Origin: Streptomyces marokkonensis
GTDB taxonomy: Bacteria > Actinomycetota > Actinomycetes > Streptomycetales > Streptomycetaceae
NCBI RefSeq assembly: GCF_008312835.1
Contig: NZ_VSKS01000027.1
Coordinates: 34,134-98,133, forward strand
Reading direction: 5' to 3'
DNA length: 64,000 nt
The notes under the pieces are model-generated. The model saw nothing but the letters and a program-made list of their open reading frames with translations, did not search any database and was not told the origin of the DNA. Made by a program: the position numbers and the translations under genes. Position 1 is the stretch's first letter. Each line of letters opens with the position of its first letter. This document shows positions 55,749 through 64,000 of the stretch, in pieces.

Positions 55749-58108
55749 TCCTCGGCCGGGCCGAGCCCGCGGACGCGCACCGGGCAGGCCGGCGCACCGA
55801 CCCCGCCCTCGCCGTCCCGCTCGACCACGATCCGCGGGCCCGACCACCGGACCGCGTACCGCTCGATCTCCGGCTCCCCCCACCCGTCGCCGGCATCCGG
55901 CACGACCAGCCCGCCCCCGGTCCGCCCCCGGGCCGGGGCCCACGCCTCGAGCTCCGTACCGCCGTCGTCCCCCAGCACCGGAAGGACCGCGCCCCCGCGC
56001 GCGAACACCGGAATCCGCCCCAGCGGCGCGTCGACCACCACCTGGGCCGGCCCCTCGTACGCCCGTTCCGTCGCCGTGTCGTACCACCGCCCGCGCGGCA
56101 GCTCCACGGCACGCCGGTCCGCACCGGGATCGAGCACCGGCGCCACCAGCAGACAGTCGCCGAGCAGGAAGGTGTCCTCGCAGTCCCGCAACGAGCGCTC
56201 CTCCGGTGCCGCCCACCACAACGGCCGCACATACGGAGCTCCGGTACGCCGGGCGAGGTGGGCCAGCGTCATGAAGTACGGCAGCAGCCGCCTGCGTTCC
56301 ACGAGCGCCGCGCGCGCGTGCCCGAGAACCTCGGCACCGAAAGCCCACGGTTCCCCGTCCCCCGCACGCGGACCGGTGCGGGTGCGGAACAACGGCAGAT
56401 AGGCCCCCAGCTGGAGCCCGCGCAGATACAGCTCCGGCGACCGCTCCCCGTCGGAGCCGCCGACGTCCGGACCCGAGTAGGGCACCCCGCACAGCCCCAG
56501 TCCCAGCACCAGCGCCAGCGTTGCCCGCAAACCGGACCAGCCCCGGCCCACGCCGCCGGACCACGCCCCGCCGTACCGCTGCATGCCGGCCCACCCGGAG
56601 CGTGAGATCACGAACGGCCGGTCCTGCGGCGCTTGCTTCCGCAGACCCTCGTACGCCGCACGGGCCATGCACAGCCCGTACACGTTGTGCGCCTCGCGAT
56701 GATCACCGCCGCGGCCGTCCAGCGCGTGCCGGGCCGACCGCGGCAACGTCGGCTCCCCGAAGGCCGTGAACGACGTCGGCTCGTCCAGGGTGTGCCAGAA
56801 ACCGGCGAACCCCTGTGCCAGACGTTCCGCGTACAACGCGCCCCACCACTCACGCACGCGCGCGTGCGTGAAGTCCGGGAACACCGCGTCCCCGGTCCAC
56901 GACACGCCCCGCACGACCTCCCCGGAGGCACCCCGTACGAAGGCGTCCCGTCCCGTCCCGTCGTCGTGCACGGCGTCTGTGGGCACCTCCCCGACGGCGG
57001 GAGCGACGACCGACACCAGTCTGATCCCCTGGCGCCGCACATCGTCCGCCAGGACCGGCAGCTTGGGGAACCGCTCCCGGTCGACGGTGAACACCCGCCG
57101 CGACTCGAAGTGGCCGGGGCCGAGGTGCACGGCGTCCAGCGGCAATCCGTGCCCCAGGTGATCCTCGACGATCCTGCGCACCTCGTCCTCACCACCGCCG
57201 CCCGACCACACGTGATGGTGACCGAGCGCCCACGCCGGCGGCAGAGCCGGCGCCCCGGTGAGCGACGCCCAGGCGAGCAGCACGCGCGCGGGAGTGCCGA
57301 CCGTCACCCAGCAGCGCAGCGGGCCGCCCTCCATCCGCAGCTCACTCGTCCCGGGCCGGTCGTGCCCGGACCCGGCGCCCTCCTCGCCCTCCCGCAGCGT
57401 CACCGTGCCGTCCCACGCACTGTCGTGGAACACCAGATGGGTGCCCGCGTCGGCCACCACCATCTGCGCCGGCATGGTGACGGAGAGCGGACCGTCACCG
57501 GCCCCGGAGGCCCGGCCGGGGCCGGTGTTCCACAGCCGGTACGTACCGTCCCGCAGCCGGGGACCCGACGCACGCCCCCCGAGACCGAAGAAGCGGGCGT
57601 CCGCGGGCACCTCGGACCGCTGCTTCCACCGCGCGGTCCCACCGCCGACCGGTTCCCACCACAGCGGCGGAAGGTCCCGCCGCAGCGTCACACCTCCCGG
57701 GGTCAGCACCTCCACCGCACCGTGCCGGGAGACGACGACCGTCACGCGCTCCGCCACCACACGCCAGCCACCGTCCTTGTCCGGTTCCAGCGCCGCCCGC
57801 GGATCAGGATCGGGGCAGCGGCCGGCCAGCGCGTAGGACGGCTCGGGAGCCGCCCCGTCCCAGCCCCAGAAGACGGCCCCGTGCACCGCGACGAAGATCC
57901 GTAGCTCGGAACGGCCGAACCTGATCAGCCCCCCGCCGAGCCCCGGCTCCACCTCCCGCACGATCCCGGGCACCCGCGCCCGCACCGGCCCGCGCGGCGG
58001 CAGCCCGCCGGCATCCGCCCGCCGCCTGCGCCACGCTGCTCGTACGGTACGCAACCCCTGAGCCGACCCCACCGATGTCACCGAACGCACCAGGTCACGA
58101 CCGTCCAT
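55739..58108 (-). CDS. GH31-family protein lacking both catalytic Asp residues
   Basis: A 789-residue protein of the GH31 alpha-glycosidase family. The N-terminal beta domain (FFGLGGRASGPRLRDGTYRLWN), the barrel (PPAWALGHHHVW, RSGWAGMQRYGGAWS, GVPYSGPDVGG) and the C-terminal domains are all clear. The nucleophile motif WxDMNEP reads WHTLDEP, with Thr440 at the nucleophile position. The acid/base motif W-S/T-G-D reads WSGG (Gly519). Both expected catalytic aspartates are absent, though Asp442 is near. The protein may be catalytically dead or use displaced residues. No signal peptide. ATG 58108 follows AGGGTG; an ATG 11 codons earlier is possible. Confidence 0.85.
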   Translation of the reverse strand: MDGRDLVRSVTSVGSAQGLRTVRAAWRRRRADAGGLPPRGPVRARVPGIVREVEPGLGGGLIRFGRSELRIFVAVHGAVFWGWDGAAPEPSYALAGRCPDPDPRAALEPDKDGGWRVVAERVTVVVSRHGAVEVLTPGGVTLRRDLPPLWWEPVGGGTARWKQRSEVPADARFFGLGGRASGPRLRDGTYRLWNTGPGRASGAGDGPLSVTMPAQMVVADAGTHLVFHDSAWDGTVTLREGEEGAGSGHDRPGTSELRMEGGPLRCWVTVGTPARVLLAWASLTGAPALPPAWALGHHHVWSGGGGEDEVRRIVEDHLGHGLPLDAVHLGPGHFESRRVFTVDRERFPKLPVLADDVRRQGIRLVSVVAPAVGEVPTDAVHDDGTGRDAFVRGASGEVVRGVSWTGDAVFPDFTHARVREWWGALYAERLAQGFAGFWHTLDEPTSFTAFGEPTLPRSARHALDGRGGDHREAHNVYGLCMARAAYEGLRKQAPQDRPFVISRSGWAGMQRYGGAWSGGVGRGWSGLRATLALVLGLGLCGVPYSGPDVGGSDGERSPELYLRGLQLGAYLPLFRTRTGPRAGDGEPWAFGAEVLGHARAALVERRRLLPYFMTLAHLARRTGAPYVRPLWWAAPEERSLRDCEDTFLLGDCLLVAPVLDPGADRRAVELPRGRWYDTATERAYEGPAQVVVDAPLGRIPVFARGGAVLPVLGDDGGTELEAWAPARGRTGGGLVVPDAGDGWGEPEIERYAVRWSGPRIVVERDGEGGVGAPACPVRVRGLGPAEDQM

Positions 58109-58321
58109 ATGGCTCACCCTGCCACCGATCGCGCCCGGCAAGGGTGTCGTTCAACTTCCGTTCACCCGTGATCGGACCACATCTTCACGACACCGACTAT
58201 GTGGGGGGCGCCCTGGTGCAGAAGTCGATCACATGGCATCGTCCCTGTCAGCCGCGTCACGCGCACACCCCAGCCCGTGCGCGAAGGACGCACACGACGC
58301 GCACAGTCCGGGAGCCGCCCC

Positions 58322-60289
58322 ATGTCGACCGTGAACCCCCAGCCGCTCTGGCAGCCCGATCCGGAACGCATCGCCCGGGCACGGATCACCACGTTCCAGG
58401 CATGGGCCGCCGAGCACCACGGCGCCCCCGCCGAAGGTGGCTACGCGGCCCTCCACCGCTGGTCCGTGGAGGAGCTGGACACCTTCTGGCAAGCGGTCAC
58501 GGAGTGGTTCGACGTCCGCTTCACGACGCCCTACGAGCGCGTACTGGGCGACCGCTCCATGCCCGGCGCCCAGTGGTTCCCCGGAGCGACCCTGAACTAC
58601 GCCGAGCACGCCCTGCGCGCGACCGAGTCCCGCGCGGACGAACCGGCCCTGCTGTACGTGGACGAAACCCACGATCCACGCCCCGTCTCCTGGGCCGAGC
58701 TGCGCCGCCAGGTCGGCTCCCTCGCCGCCGAACTGCGCACTCTCGGCGTACGTCCCGGCGACCGCGTCAGCGGCTACCTCCCGAACATCCCGCAGGCCGT
58801 CGTCGCCCTCCTGGCCACGGCGGCCGTGGGCGGCGTGTGGACCTCCTGCGCCCCCGACTTCGGCGCCCGCAGCGTCCTCGACCGCTTCCAGCAGGTCGAA
58901 CCCGTCGTCCTGTTCACCGTCGACGGCTACCGCTACGGCGGCAAGGAGCACGACCGCCGCGACGTCGTCGCCGAACTGCGCCGGGAACTGCCCACCCTGC
59001 GCGCCGTCGTGCACATCCCCCTGATCGGCACCGAGGCCCCCGACGGCGCGCTCGACTGGGCCGCCCTCACCTCCGCGGACACCGAACCGGTCTACGAGCA
59101 GGTGCCCTTCGACCACCCGCTGTGGGTGCTCTACTCCTCCGGCACCACCGGACTGCCCAAGGCGATCGTCCAGTCCCAGGGCGGCATCCTCGTCGAACAC
59201 CTCAAGCAACTCGGACTCCACTGCGACCTGGGCCCCGGGGACCGCTTCTTCTGGTACACCTCGACCGGCTGGATGATGTGGAACTTCCTCGTCTCCGGCC
59301 TCCTGACGGGAACGACGATCGTCCTGTACGACGGCAGCCCGGGCTACCCCGACACGGGCGCGCAGTGGCGGATTGCCGAACGCACCGGGGCCACCCTCTA
59401 CGGCACGTCCGCCGCATACGTCATGGCCTGCCGCAAGGCCGGCGTGCACCCGTCGCGCGACCACGACCTCTCCGCCGTCAAGTGCGTCGCCACCACCGGC
59501 TCCCCCCTGCCCCCCGACGGCTTCCGCTGGCTGCACGACGAGGTCCGCGACGACCTGTGGATCGCCTCCGTCAGCGGCGGCACGGACGTGTGCTCCTGCT
59601 TCGCCGGAGCCGTGCCGACCCTGCCCGTCCACGTCGGAGAGCTCCAGGCACCCGGTCTGGGCACCGACCTGCAGTCGTGGGACCCCAGCGGCAAGCCCCT
59701 GACCGACGAGGTCGGCGAACTGGTGGTCACCAACCCGATGCCGTCCATGCCGATCCGCTTCTGGAACGACCCCGACGGCAGCCGCTACCACGAGAGCTAC
59801 TTCGACACCTATCCCGGCGTCTGGCGGCACGGCGACTGGATCACCATCACCTCACGGGGCTCCGTCGTCATCCACGGCCGCTCCGACTCCACGCTCAACC
59901 GCCAGGGCGTCCGCATGGGCTCGGCCGACATCTACGAAGCCGTCGAACGCCTCCCCGAGATCAGGGAATCCCTCGTCATCGGCATCGAACAGCCCGACGG
60001 CGGCTACTGGATGCCCCTGTTCGTCCACCTGACCCCCGGAGCCACCCTCGACGAGGACCTGCTGAGCCGCATCAAGCAGACCATCCGCGAGCAGCTCTCA
60101 CCGCGCCACGTCCCCGACGAGATCATCGAGGTGCCCGGGGTTCCGCACACCCTCACCGGCAAGCGCATCGAGGTCCCGGTCAAGCGCCTCCTCCAGGGCA
60201 CCCCCATGGAGAAGGCGGTCAACCCGGGCTCCATCGACAACCTCGACCTGCTCTCCTTCTACGAGGATCTCGCCCGCAAGCGCGCCTGA
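58322..60289 (+). CDS. Acetoacetyl-CoA synthetase
   Basis: Adenylate-forming ligase converting acetoacetate, ATP and CoA to acetoacetyl-CoA; 655 residues. The ACAS_N start (LWQPDPERIARARITTFQAWA) fits the family. The AMP-binding motifs are VLYSSGTTGLPKAIVQSQGG, TSTGWMMWNF, YGTSAAY, and WRHGDWI. The C-terminal GRSDSTLNRQGVRMGSADIYEAVE hinge is followed by the catalytic-lysine motif TLTGKRIEVPVKRLL. ATG 58322 begins where homology starts. Probably ketone-body or leucine-breakdown metabolism. Divergent from the GH31 gene over 213 bp, in which nothing distinct was seen. Confidence 0.93.
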   Translation: MSTVNPQPLWQPDPERIARARITTFQAWAAEHHGAPAEGGYAALHRWSVEELDTFWQAVTEWFDVRFTTPYERVLGDRSMPGAQWFPGATLNYAEHALRATESRADEPALLYVDETHDPRPVSWAELRRQVGSLAAELRTLGVRPGDRVSGYLPNIPQAVVALLATAAVGGVWTSCAPDFGARSVLDRFQQVEPVVLFTVDGYRYGGKEHDRRDVVAELRRELPTLRAVVHIPLIGTEAPDGALDWAALTSADTEPVYEQVPFDHPLWVLYSSGTTGLPKAIVQSQGGILVEHLKQLGLHCDLGPGDRFFWYTSTGWMMWNFLVSGLLTGTTIVLYDGSPGYPDTGAQWRIAERTGATLYGTSAAYVMACRKAGVHPSRDHDLSAVKCVATTGSPLPPDGFRWLHDEVRDDLWIASVSGGTDVCSCFAGAVPTLPVHVGELQAPGLGTDLQSWDPSGKPLTDEVGELVVTNPMPSMPIRFWNDPDGSRYHESYFDTYPGVWRHGDWITITSRGSVVIHGRSDSTLNRQGVRMGSADIYEAVERLPEIRESLVIGIEQPDGGYWMPLFVHLTPGATLDEDLLSRIKQTIREQLSPRHVPDEIIEVPGVPHTLTGKRIEVPVKRLLQGTPMEKAVNPGSIDNLDLLSFYEDLARKRA

Positions 60290-60398
60290 CCCCGGCTCCG
60301 GGGCCCCCTCCGGGTACGCCGTCGTCTCCTCCCGCCGCCGTTGTCAGTGCCGCCGATTACTGTGAGTGAGCATTGATCGACTGTGTACAGGGGGAGAC

Positions 60399-61289
60399 AT
60401 GGCGTACACCGACCACCGAACCTTGCGACGCGTCCTGCGCCGCGAGATCGCCGGCACCATCGGCCTGCTGACCGACGAGCACGACTTCCGCGCCATGCGG
60501 CGCTACGACAGCTTCCTCTTCGACGACCACACCACCTACCTCAAACACGTGGAGGCCGTTCTCAGGACGCGCGCACTGCAGGGCAGCCACACCACCGTGG
60601 CGCTCTTCGACCCCGCGGACTACGCCGAGTTCTGCGCGAGGACCGGCCTGGACCCCGACAGCCACACCAGCCGCTCCCGGTTCACCGCCGAACTCGCCTC
60701 GACCGGCCCCACCGTCCCCTACGACGGCCGGCCACTGGCCGACCTCCTGCCCACCCTCGTCGACGAGGCCGTCCGCCAGGCGACCTGGGAGTACGCGACC
60801 ACCCTGCTGGCCCGCCTCGGCCCCTGTGCCTCCTGCGGCGAGGATCTGGGCCGCGCCGCCTTCGCCCGCGCCTCGCACCTCCTCGTACGCATCCTCGACA
60901 CCGCCCCACCCGGCGACCGGCACCTGGTCTGCAGCGTCTCAGGACCGCCGGACACACTCGTGGCCGTCCTGCACGCGGACGACCTGGCCGGCCGCCTGGA
61001 CATCGACGAGACCGAAGCCCTCGAGTTCACCACCGTCCTGGCCGTCGGCCTCGCCACCGCGAGCCCCGGCGGACTGGTCATGCGGACCAGCAAACCCGGC
61101 AGCCCCGACCGCGTGCACGGCTGGCGCCTGCGCGCCTACGGCCTCGATCCCCTCACCGCCGGGGAGGTCTTCGACGCCTACTGCACCGACGCCGAAACCG
61201 GGGACCTCATCTCCCCTGAATCCAACGTCGACTACTGCGAGCCGCCCGACCTCGGGGAGGAGGGCCCGGACCCGGCCCACCACCACTGA
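60399..61289 (+). CDS. Conserved hypothetical protein
   Basis: A 296-residue soluble protein of unknown family. It begins MAYTDHRTLRRVLRREIAGTIGLL, has a helical middle part with CASCGE, and ends in an acidic, His-terminated tail (EEGPDPAHHH). No signal, membrane helix or enzyme motif is visible. ATG 60399 has an excellent GGGGGAGA ribosome site, and coding bias is normal, so the gene is real. It ends 70 bp before the convergent ptsI end. Streptomycete genomes carry a protein of this kind beside ptsI, but I cannot name a function. Confidence 0.7.
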   Translation: MAYTDHRTLRRVLRREIAGTIGLLTDEHDFRAMRRYDSFLFDDHTTYLKHVEAVLRTRALQGSHTTVALFDPADYAEFCARTGLDPDSHTSRSRFTAELASTGPTVPYDGRPLADLLPTLVDEAVRQATWEYATTLLARLGPCASCGEDLGRAAFARASHLLVRILDTAPPGDRHLVCSVSGPPDTLVAVLHADDLAGRLDIDETEALEFTTVLAVGLATASPGGLVMRTSKPGSPDRVHGWRLRAYGLDPLTAGEVFDAYCTDAETGDLISPESNVDYCEPPDLGEEGPDPAHHH

Positions 61290-61306
61290 ACCCGGCAACG
61301 CGCGAA

Positions 61307-61333
61307 GGGCGCCCCACCCAGGGTGGAGCGCCC
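61307..61333. terminator. Terminator downstream of ptsI
   Basis: Arms 61307-61318 and 61322-61333 pair over 12 bp with one mismatch around a three-base loop, between convergent genes. Confidence 0.75.
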
Positions 61334-61358
61334 CTCACGGAAACCGGTCGCGGTCCGG

Positions 61359-63029
61359 CTATTCGCCCGACAACACCGCCTGCGCGGCGGCACGGGCGTC
61401 CTCGGCACTGTCCGCCGCCCGGGCGGCCGCCGCGGCCCGCTCGCACTGCGCCAGCGTGAACTTCGCCAGCGACGCCCGCACGTACGGGATGGACGCAGCA
61501 CCCATGGAGAGAGAGGTGACACCCAGACCGGTCAGCACACACGCCAGCAGCGGATCGGAAGCGGCCTCACCGCACACGCCGCAGCTCTTGCCCTCGGCCT
61601 TCGCCGCCTCGGCGGACAGCGCCACCAGGTCGAGCAGCGCGGGCTGCCACGGGTCCTGCAGCCGGGAGACCGCACCCACCTGGCGGTCCGCGGCGAACGT
61701 GTACTGCGCGAGGTCGTTCGTGCCCAGCGACAGGAACTCCACCTCCCGCAGCACCGAGCGCGCCCGCAGCGCGGCCGACGGAATCTCGACCATCGCGCCG
61801 AACTTCGCCCGCAGCCCGGCCTCCCGGCAGGCCTCCGCGAAGGCCCTGGCGTCGGCCCGGTCCGCGACCATCGGGGCCATGACCTCCAGGTGCACCGGCA
61901 GCCCCTCCGCGGCCTTGGCCAGCGCCGTCAGCTGGGTGCGCAGCACCGCGGGATGGTCCAGCAGCGTCCGCAGACCGCGCACGCCCAGCGCCGGATTCGG
62001 CTCGTCCGCCGGAGTGAGGAAGTCCAGCGGCTTGTCCGCGCCCGCGTCCAGCACGCGCACCACCACCCGGCCCTCGGGGAACGCCTCGAGAACCTGACGG
62101 TACGCCGTGATCTGCTTCTCCTCGGACGGGGCGTTCTTGCTGTCGTCCAGGAACAGGAACTCGGTACGGAAGAGACCGACGCCCTCCGCGCCCGCCTCGA
62201 CGGCGGCCGCCACGTCCGCCGGGCCGCCGATGTTGGCCAGCAACGGCACTGTGTGACCGTCGGCGGTCGCTCCGGGGCCGGTGGACGCGGCCAGCGCCGC
62301 CCTGCGCTCGGCCGACGCCGCCTCGAGCTGCGCCTTCTTCTCCTCGCTCGGGTTCAGGAAGACCTCGCCGGTGCTGCCGTCGACCGCTATCAGCGTGCCC
62401 TCGGCGAGCTCGCTCGCACCCGGCAGGGCTACCACGGCCGGGACACCGAGCGCGCGGGCCAGAATGGCGCTGTGACTCGTCGGCCCGCCCTCCTCGGTCA
62501 CGAAACCGAGCACCAGCGTCGGGTCGAGCAGCGCCGTGTCCGCGGGCGCGAGATCACGGGCGACCAGGACGTACGGCTCGTCGCTGTCCGGCACACCGGG
62601 CATGGGCACGCCGAGCAGCCGCGCGACGATGCGGTTCCGCACGTCGTCGAGGTCGGCCACCCGGCCGGCCAGATACTCACCGGCGTTCGCGAGCAGCTCA
62701 CGGTACGCGGCGAACGCGTCGTACACCGCGCGCTCAGCCGTGCTGCCGACAGCGATGCGCCGCTCCACGTCGACGAGCAGTTCAGGGTCCTGGGCCATCA
62801 TGGCCTGCGCCTCGAGCACCGCCTGGGCCTCGCCCCCGGCGAGGTTCCCGCGCGCCGTCAGATCGGCCGCCACCGCCTCCACGGCCTTGCGGGCGCGCCC
62901 CTGTTCACGCTCCGCGTCCTCCGCCGGGATCTGCTTGGCCGGCGGCTCGAGCACCGCCGTACCCATGTGCCGGACCTCGCCGATCGCCACACCGTGGCTG
63001 ACACCGACGCCTCGCAGCGTTGTCTCCAT
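61359..63029 (-). CDS. ptsI: PTS enzyme I (phosphoenolpyruvate-protein phosphotransferase)
   Basis: General PTS component that moves phosphate from PEP to HPr. The 556-residue protein has the N-terminal domain (METTLRGVGVSHGVAIGEV) and the swivelling phospho-His domain (GGPTSHSAILARALGVPAV). The PEP-binding TIM barrel follows (EGVGLFRTEFLFLD, LDAGADKPLDF, GTNDLAQYTFAADR), with the Cys motif GVCGEAASDP. All expected residues are present. It follows crr on the same strand after 91 bp, likely as crr-ptsI, under the dre sites upstream of crr. Confidence 0.96.
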   Translation of the reverse strand: METTLRGVGVSHGVAIGEVRHMGTAVLEPPAKQIPAEDAEREQGRARKAVEAVAADLTARGNLAGGEAQAVLEAQAMMAQDPELLVDVERRIAVGSTAERAVYDAFAAYRELLANAGEYLAGRVADLDDVRNRIVARLLGVPMPGVPDSDEPYVLVARDLAPADTALLDPTLVLGFVTEEGGPTSHSAILARALGVPAVVALPGASELAEGTLIAVDGSTGEVFLNPSEEKKAQLEAASAERRAALAASTGPGATADGHTVPLLANIGGPADVAAAVEAGAEGVGLFRTEFLFLDDSKNAPSEEKQITAYRQVLEAFPEGRVVVRVLDAGADKPLDFLTPADEPNPALGVRGLRTLLDHPAVLRTQLTALAKAAEGLPVHLEVMAPMVADRADARAFAEACREAGLRAKFGAMVEIPSAALRARSVLREVEFLSLGTNDLAQYTFAADRQVGAVSRLQDPWQPALLDLVALSAEAAKAEGKSCGVCGEAASDPLLACVLTGLGVTSLSMGAASIPYVRASLAKFTLAQCERAAAAARAADSAEDARAAAQAVLSGE

Positions 63030-63120
63030 CTCACCCGTCTCCGCTAGTACGGCGGCACCGGCCGCCGTGTTGGTTGTCCTGGTGGCCGTCAGGGACGGCG
63101 CTGCGTCAGTTCCGGCTGCG

Positions 63121-63567
63121 TCACTTCCAGAGGAAGATGCTGTCGCCGGCCTTCACTTCGCCGTCCTCGCGAAGCTCGGAGAGAGCGTCCGCCGTGGCCT
63201 CCAGGGCCACGACCGGGCAGACCGGGGACTTGCCGGCGGCTTCGACGGCGGCCGGGTCCCAGCGCACGATGCTCTGCCCGCGCGTCACCGTGTCGCCCTT
63301 GTTGACGAGCAGCTCGAATCCCTCGCCGTTGAGCTGAACCGTGTCGATACCGAGGTGGGTGAGCACGCCGTGCCCGTTCTCGTCGACGACGAACGCGTGC
63401 GGGTGCAGAGAGACGATCACGCCGTCGACGGGGGAGACGGCCTCGGAGGGCTCCCGCACGGGGTCGATCGCCGTCCCGGGGCCGACCATGGCGCCGGAGA
63501 AGACCGGATCGGGCACGGACGCCAGTGCGATGGCCCGTCCTGCAAGCGGGGACGTCACGGTGGTCAT
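63121..63567 (-). CDS. crr: PTS glucose-type EIIA component
   Basis: Single-domain EIIA of the glucose superfamily, 148 residues. It accepts phosphate from HPr and passes it to EIIB of sugar permeases, in Streptomyces mainly for N-acetylglucosamine. Phospho-His motif: GVLTHLGIDTVQLNGEGF; the second active-site His is in VSLHPHAFVV. ATG 63567 follows GGGAGG. Upstream lie two overlapping dre elements. The gene and ptsI form the divergent arm of a gap shared with an rRNA operon. Confidence 0.95.
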   Translation of the reverse strand: MTTVTSPLAGRAIALASVPDPVFSGAMVGPGTAIDPVREPSEAVSPVDGVIVSLHPHAFVVDENGHGVLTHLGIDTVQLNGEGFELLVNKGDTVTRGQSIVRWDPAAVEAAGKSPVCPVVALEATADALSELREDGEVKAGDSIFLWK

Positions 63568-63681
63568 GGGAAGCCTCCCAAGGAGTGGAGATCTGTATGT
63601 GCGCCGTCACTGCCTGTCTCCGGCGTGCTGTTCAGCAGGGTATGTCATGTGACGTACCGGTTCCGGGGGACAGGTCCAGGT

Positions 63682-63710
63682 CCTGGTCTAGACGAGAGGT
63701 CTAGACCACC
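63682..63710. promoter_or_regulatory. Two overlapping DasR dre elements
   Basis: Against the dre consensus ACTGGTCTAGACCAGT, 63682-63697 matches 13 of 16 and 63695-63710 matches 12 of 16. DasR is the GlcNAc-responsive GntR repressor known to control crr-ptsI in S. coelicolor. They lie about 115-145 bp upstream of crr. Confidence 0.75.
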
Positions 63711-63723
63711 CACCCTAATCGAT

Positions 63724-63752
63724 TTGCACGTGGTCTGCGACCCCTGTACGGT
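63724..63752 (+). promoter_or_regulatory. rRNA operon promoter (P1-like)
   Basis: TTGCAC (63724-63729), 17 bases, then TACGGT (63747-63752) is a good HrdB promoter pointing to the rRNA leader. Another -10-like TAGAGT at 63886-63891 suggests a second, downstream start, as expected for multi-promoter rrn operons. Confidence 0.65.
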
Positions 63753-64000
63753 TGTACTCCTGCTCGGGGATGTGCGGCGCGGTCAAGTGCCCTCACCCGG
63801 CAGAAAACCAACTCGTCAGATCCTATCTCTGGGTCGCTTTCTGCATGTCTGCAGGACAGTGGTCAGGGAGTCGGAAAATCACTGATAGAGTCGGAAACAC
63901 CGAAGGGAAGCGCCCGGAGGAAAGCCCGAGAGGGTGAGTACGAAGGAAGCGTCCGTTCCTTGAGAACTCAACAGCGTGCCAAAAGTCAACGCCAGATATG
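63753..64000 (+). other. rRNA operon leader, 5' part
   Basis: The last about 110 bases, with CCTTGAGAACTCAACAGCG, are recognisable as the conserved leader that precedes 16S rRNA in streptomycetes. The sequence ends before the 16S gene, which should start within a few hundred bases beyond the window. Confidence 0.8.

Overview
The window is about 70% G+C, has strong third-position GC bias, GTG starts and dense operons. The gene set is that of a Streptomyces chromosome: rbpA, a conservon, smeA/sffA, an SCO1431-family microprotein, crr-ptsI beside an rrn operon. From memory, gene order and orientation largely follow the core region of S. coelicolor around SCO1390-SCO1441, read in the opposite numbering direction. 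This was not checked by alignment.

Layout. 1-3.0 kb: the end of a riboflavin/histidine operon (ribBA 3' end, ribH, hisE, hisG) and a PH-domain membrane protein. 3.3-8.7 kb: two coupled CNNM/CorC-type membrane proteins converging on an EccA-like AAA+ ATPase, a candidate small RNA, and a uridine-kinase-like P-loop protein. 8.9-17.9 kb: a Tat-exported C39-type peptidase, a 46-residue membrane protein, a decayed GH18 chitinase gene that keeps an intact chitinase-type promoter, an acyl-CoA dehydrogenase, an Lrp regulator, an amidohydrolase, polyprenol-phosphate mannose synthase and FxsA. 18.0-28.8 kb: rbpA with a SigR promoter, an MFS transporter, a GDPD, the divergent yczE/yczR pair, the smeA-sffA sporulation operon, ankyrin and HEAT-like repeat proteins, and a GT4 glycosyltransferase.

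29.1-34.4 kb: a five-gene 5-oxoproline operon (MFS, YcsI/DUF1445, pxpA, pxpB, pxpC) divergent from a GntR/FCD regulator, with nested palindromes between them. 34.5-41.6 kb: a three-gene SMC-type operon (helical kleisin-like protein, winged-helix MukE-like protein, 1550-residue SMC-like ATPase). It resembles MukFEB/Wadjet in layout but has no JetD-type nuclease, and its Walker B carries Asp-Asn instead of Asp-Glu. 41.7-43.1 kb: an IclR regulator and a small membrane protein. 43.6-51.7 kb: a conservon (cvnA-B-C...D) split by a 1225-residue fused HyuA/HyuB oxoprolinase gene. Its last ten codons resemble the end of cvnC and overlap the start of cvnD, as if the insertion duplicated the old cvnC/cvnD junction.

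51.7-61.3 kb: glpF-glpK, a VanX-like dipeptidase, a Nudix hydrolase, a GH31-family protein lacking both expected catalytic aspartates, acetoacetyl-CoA synthetase and a conserved hypothetical protein. 61.3-64.0 kb: crr and ptsI (general PTS) with two overlapping DasR-type dre elements. Beyond them, on the + strand, lie the promoters and leader of an rRNA operon whose 16S gene starts beyond the window.

The most notable points are the JetD-less SMC operon, the split conservon with its junction repeat, the probable GH31 pseudoenzyme, the SffA-like protein with altered Walker motifs, the chitinase pseudogene under an intact promoter, and the candidate terminator-bounded sRNA at about 7.9 kb.
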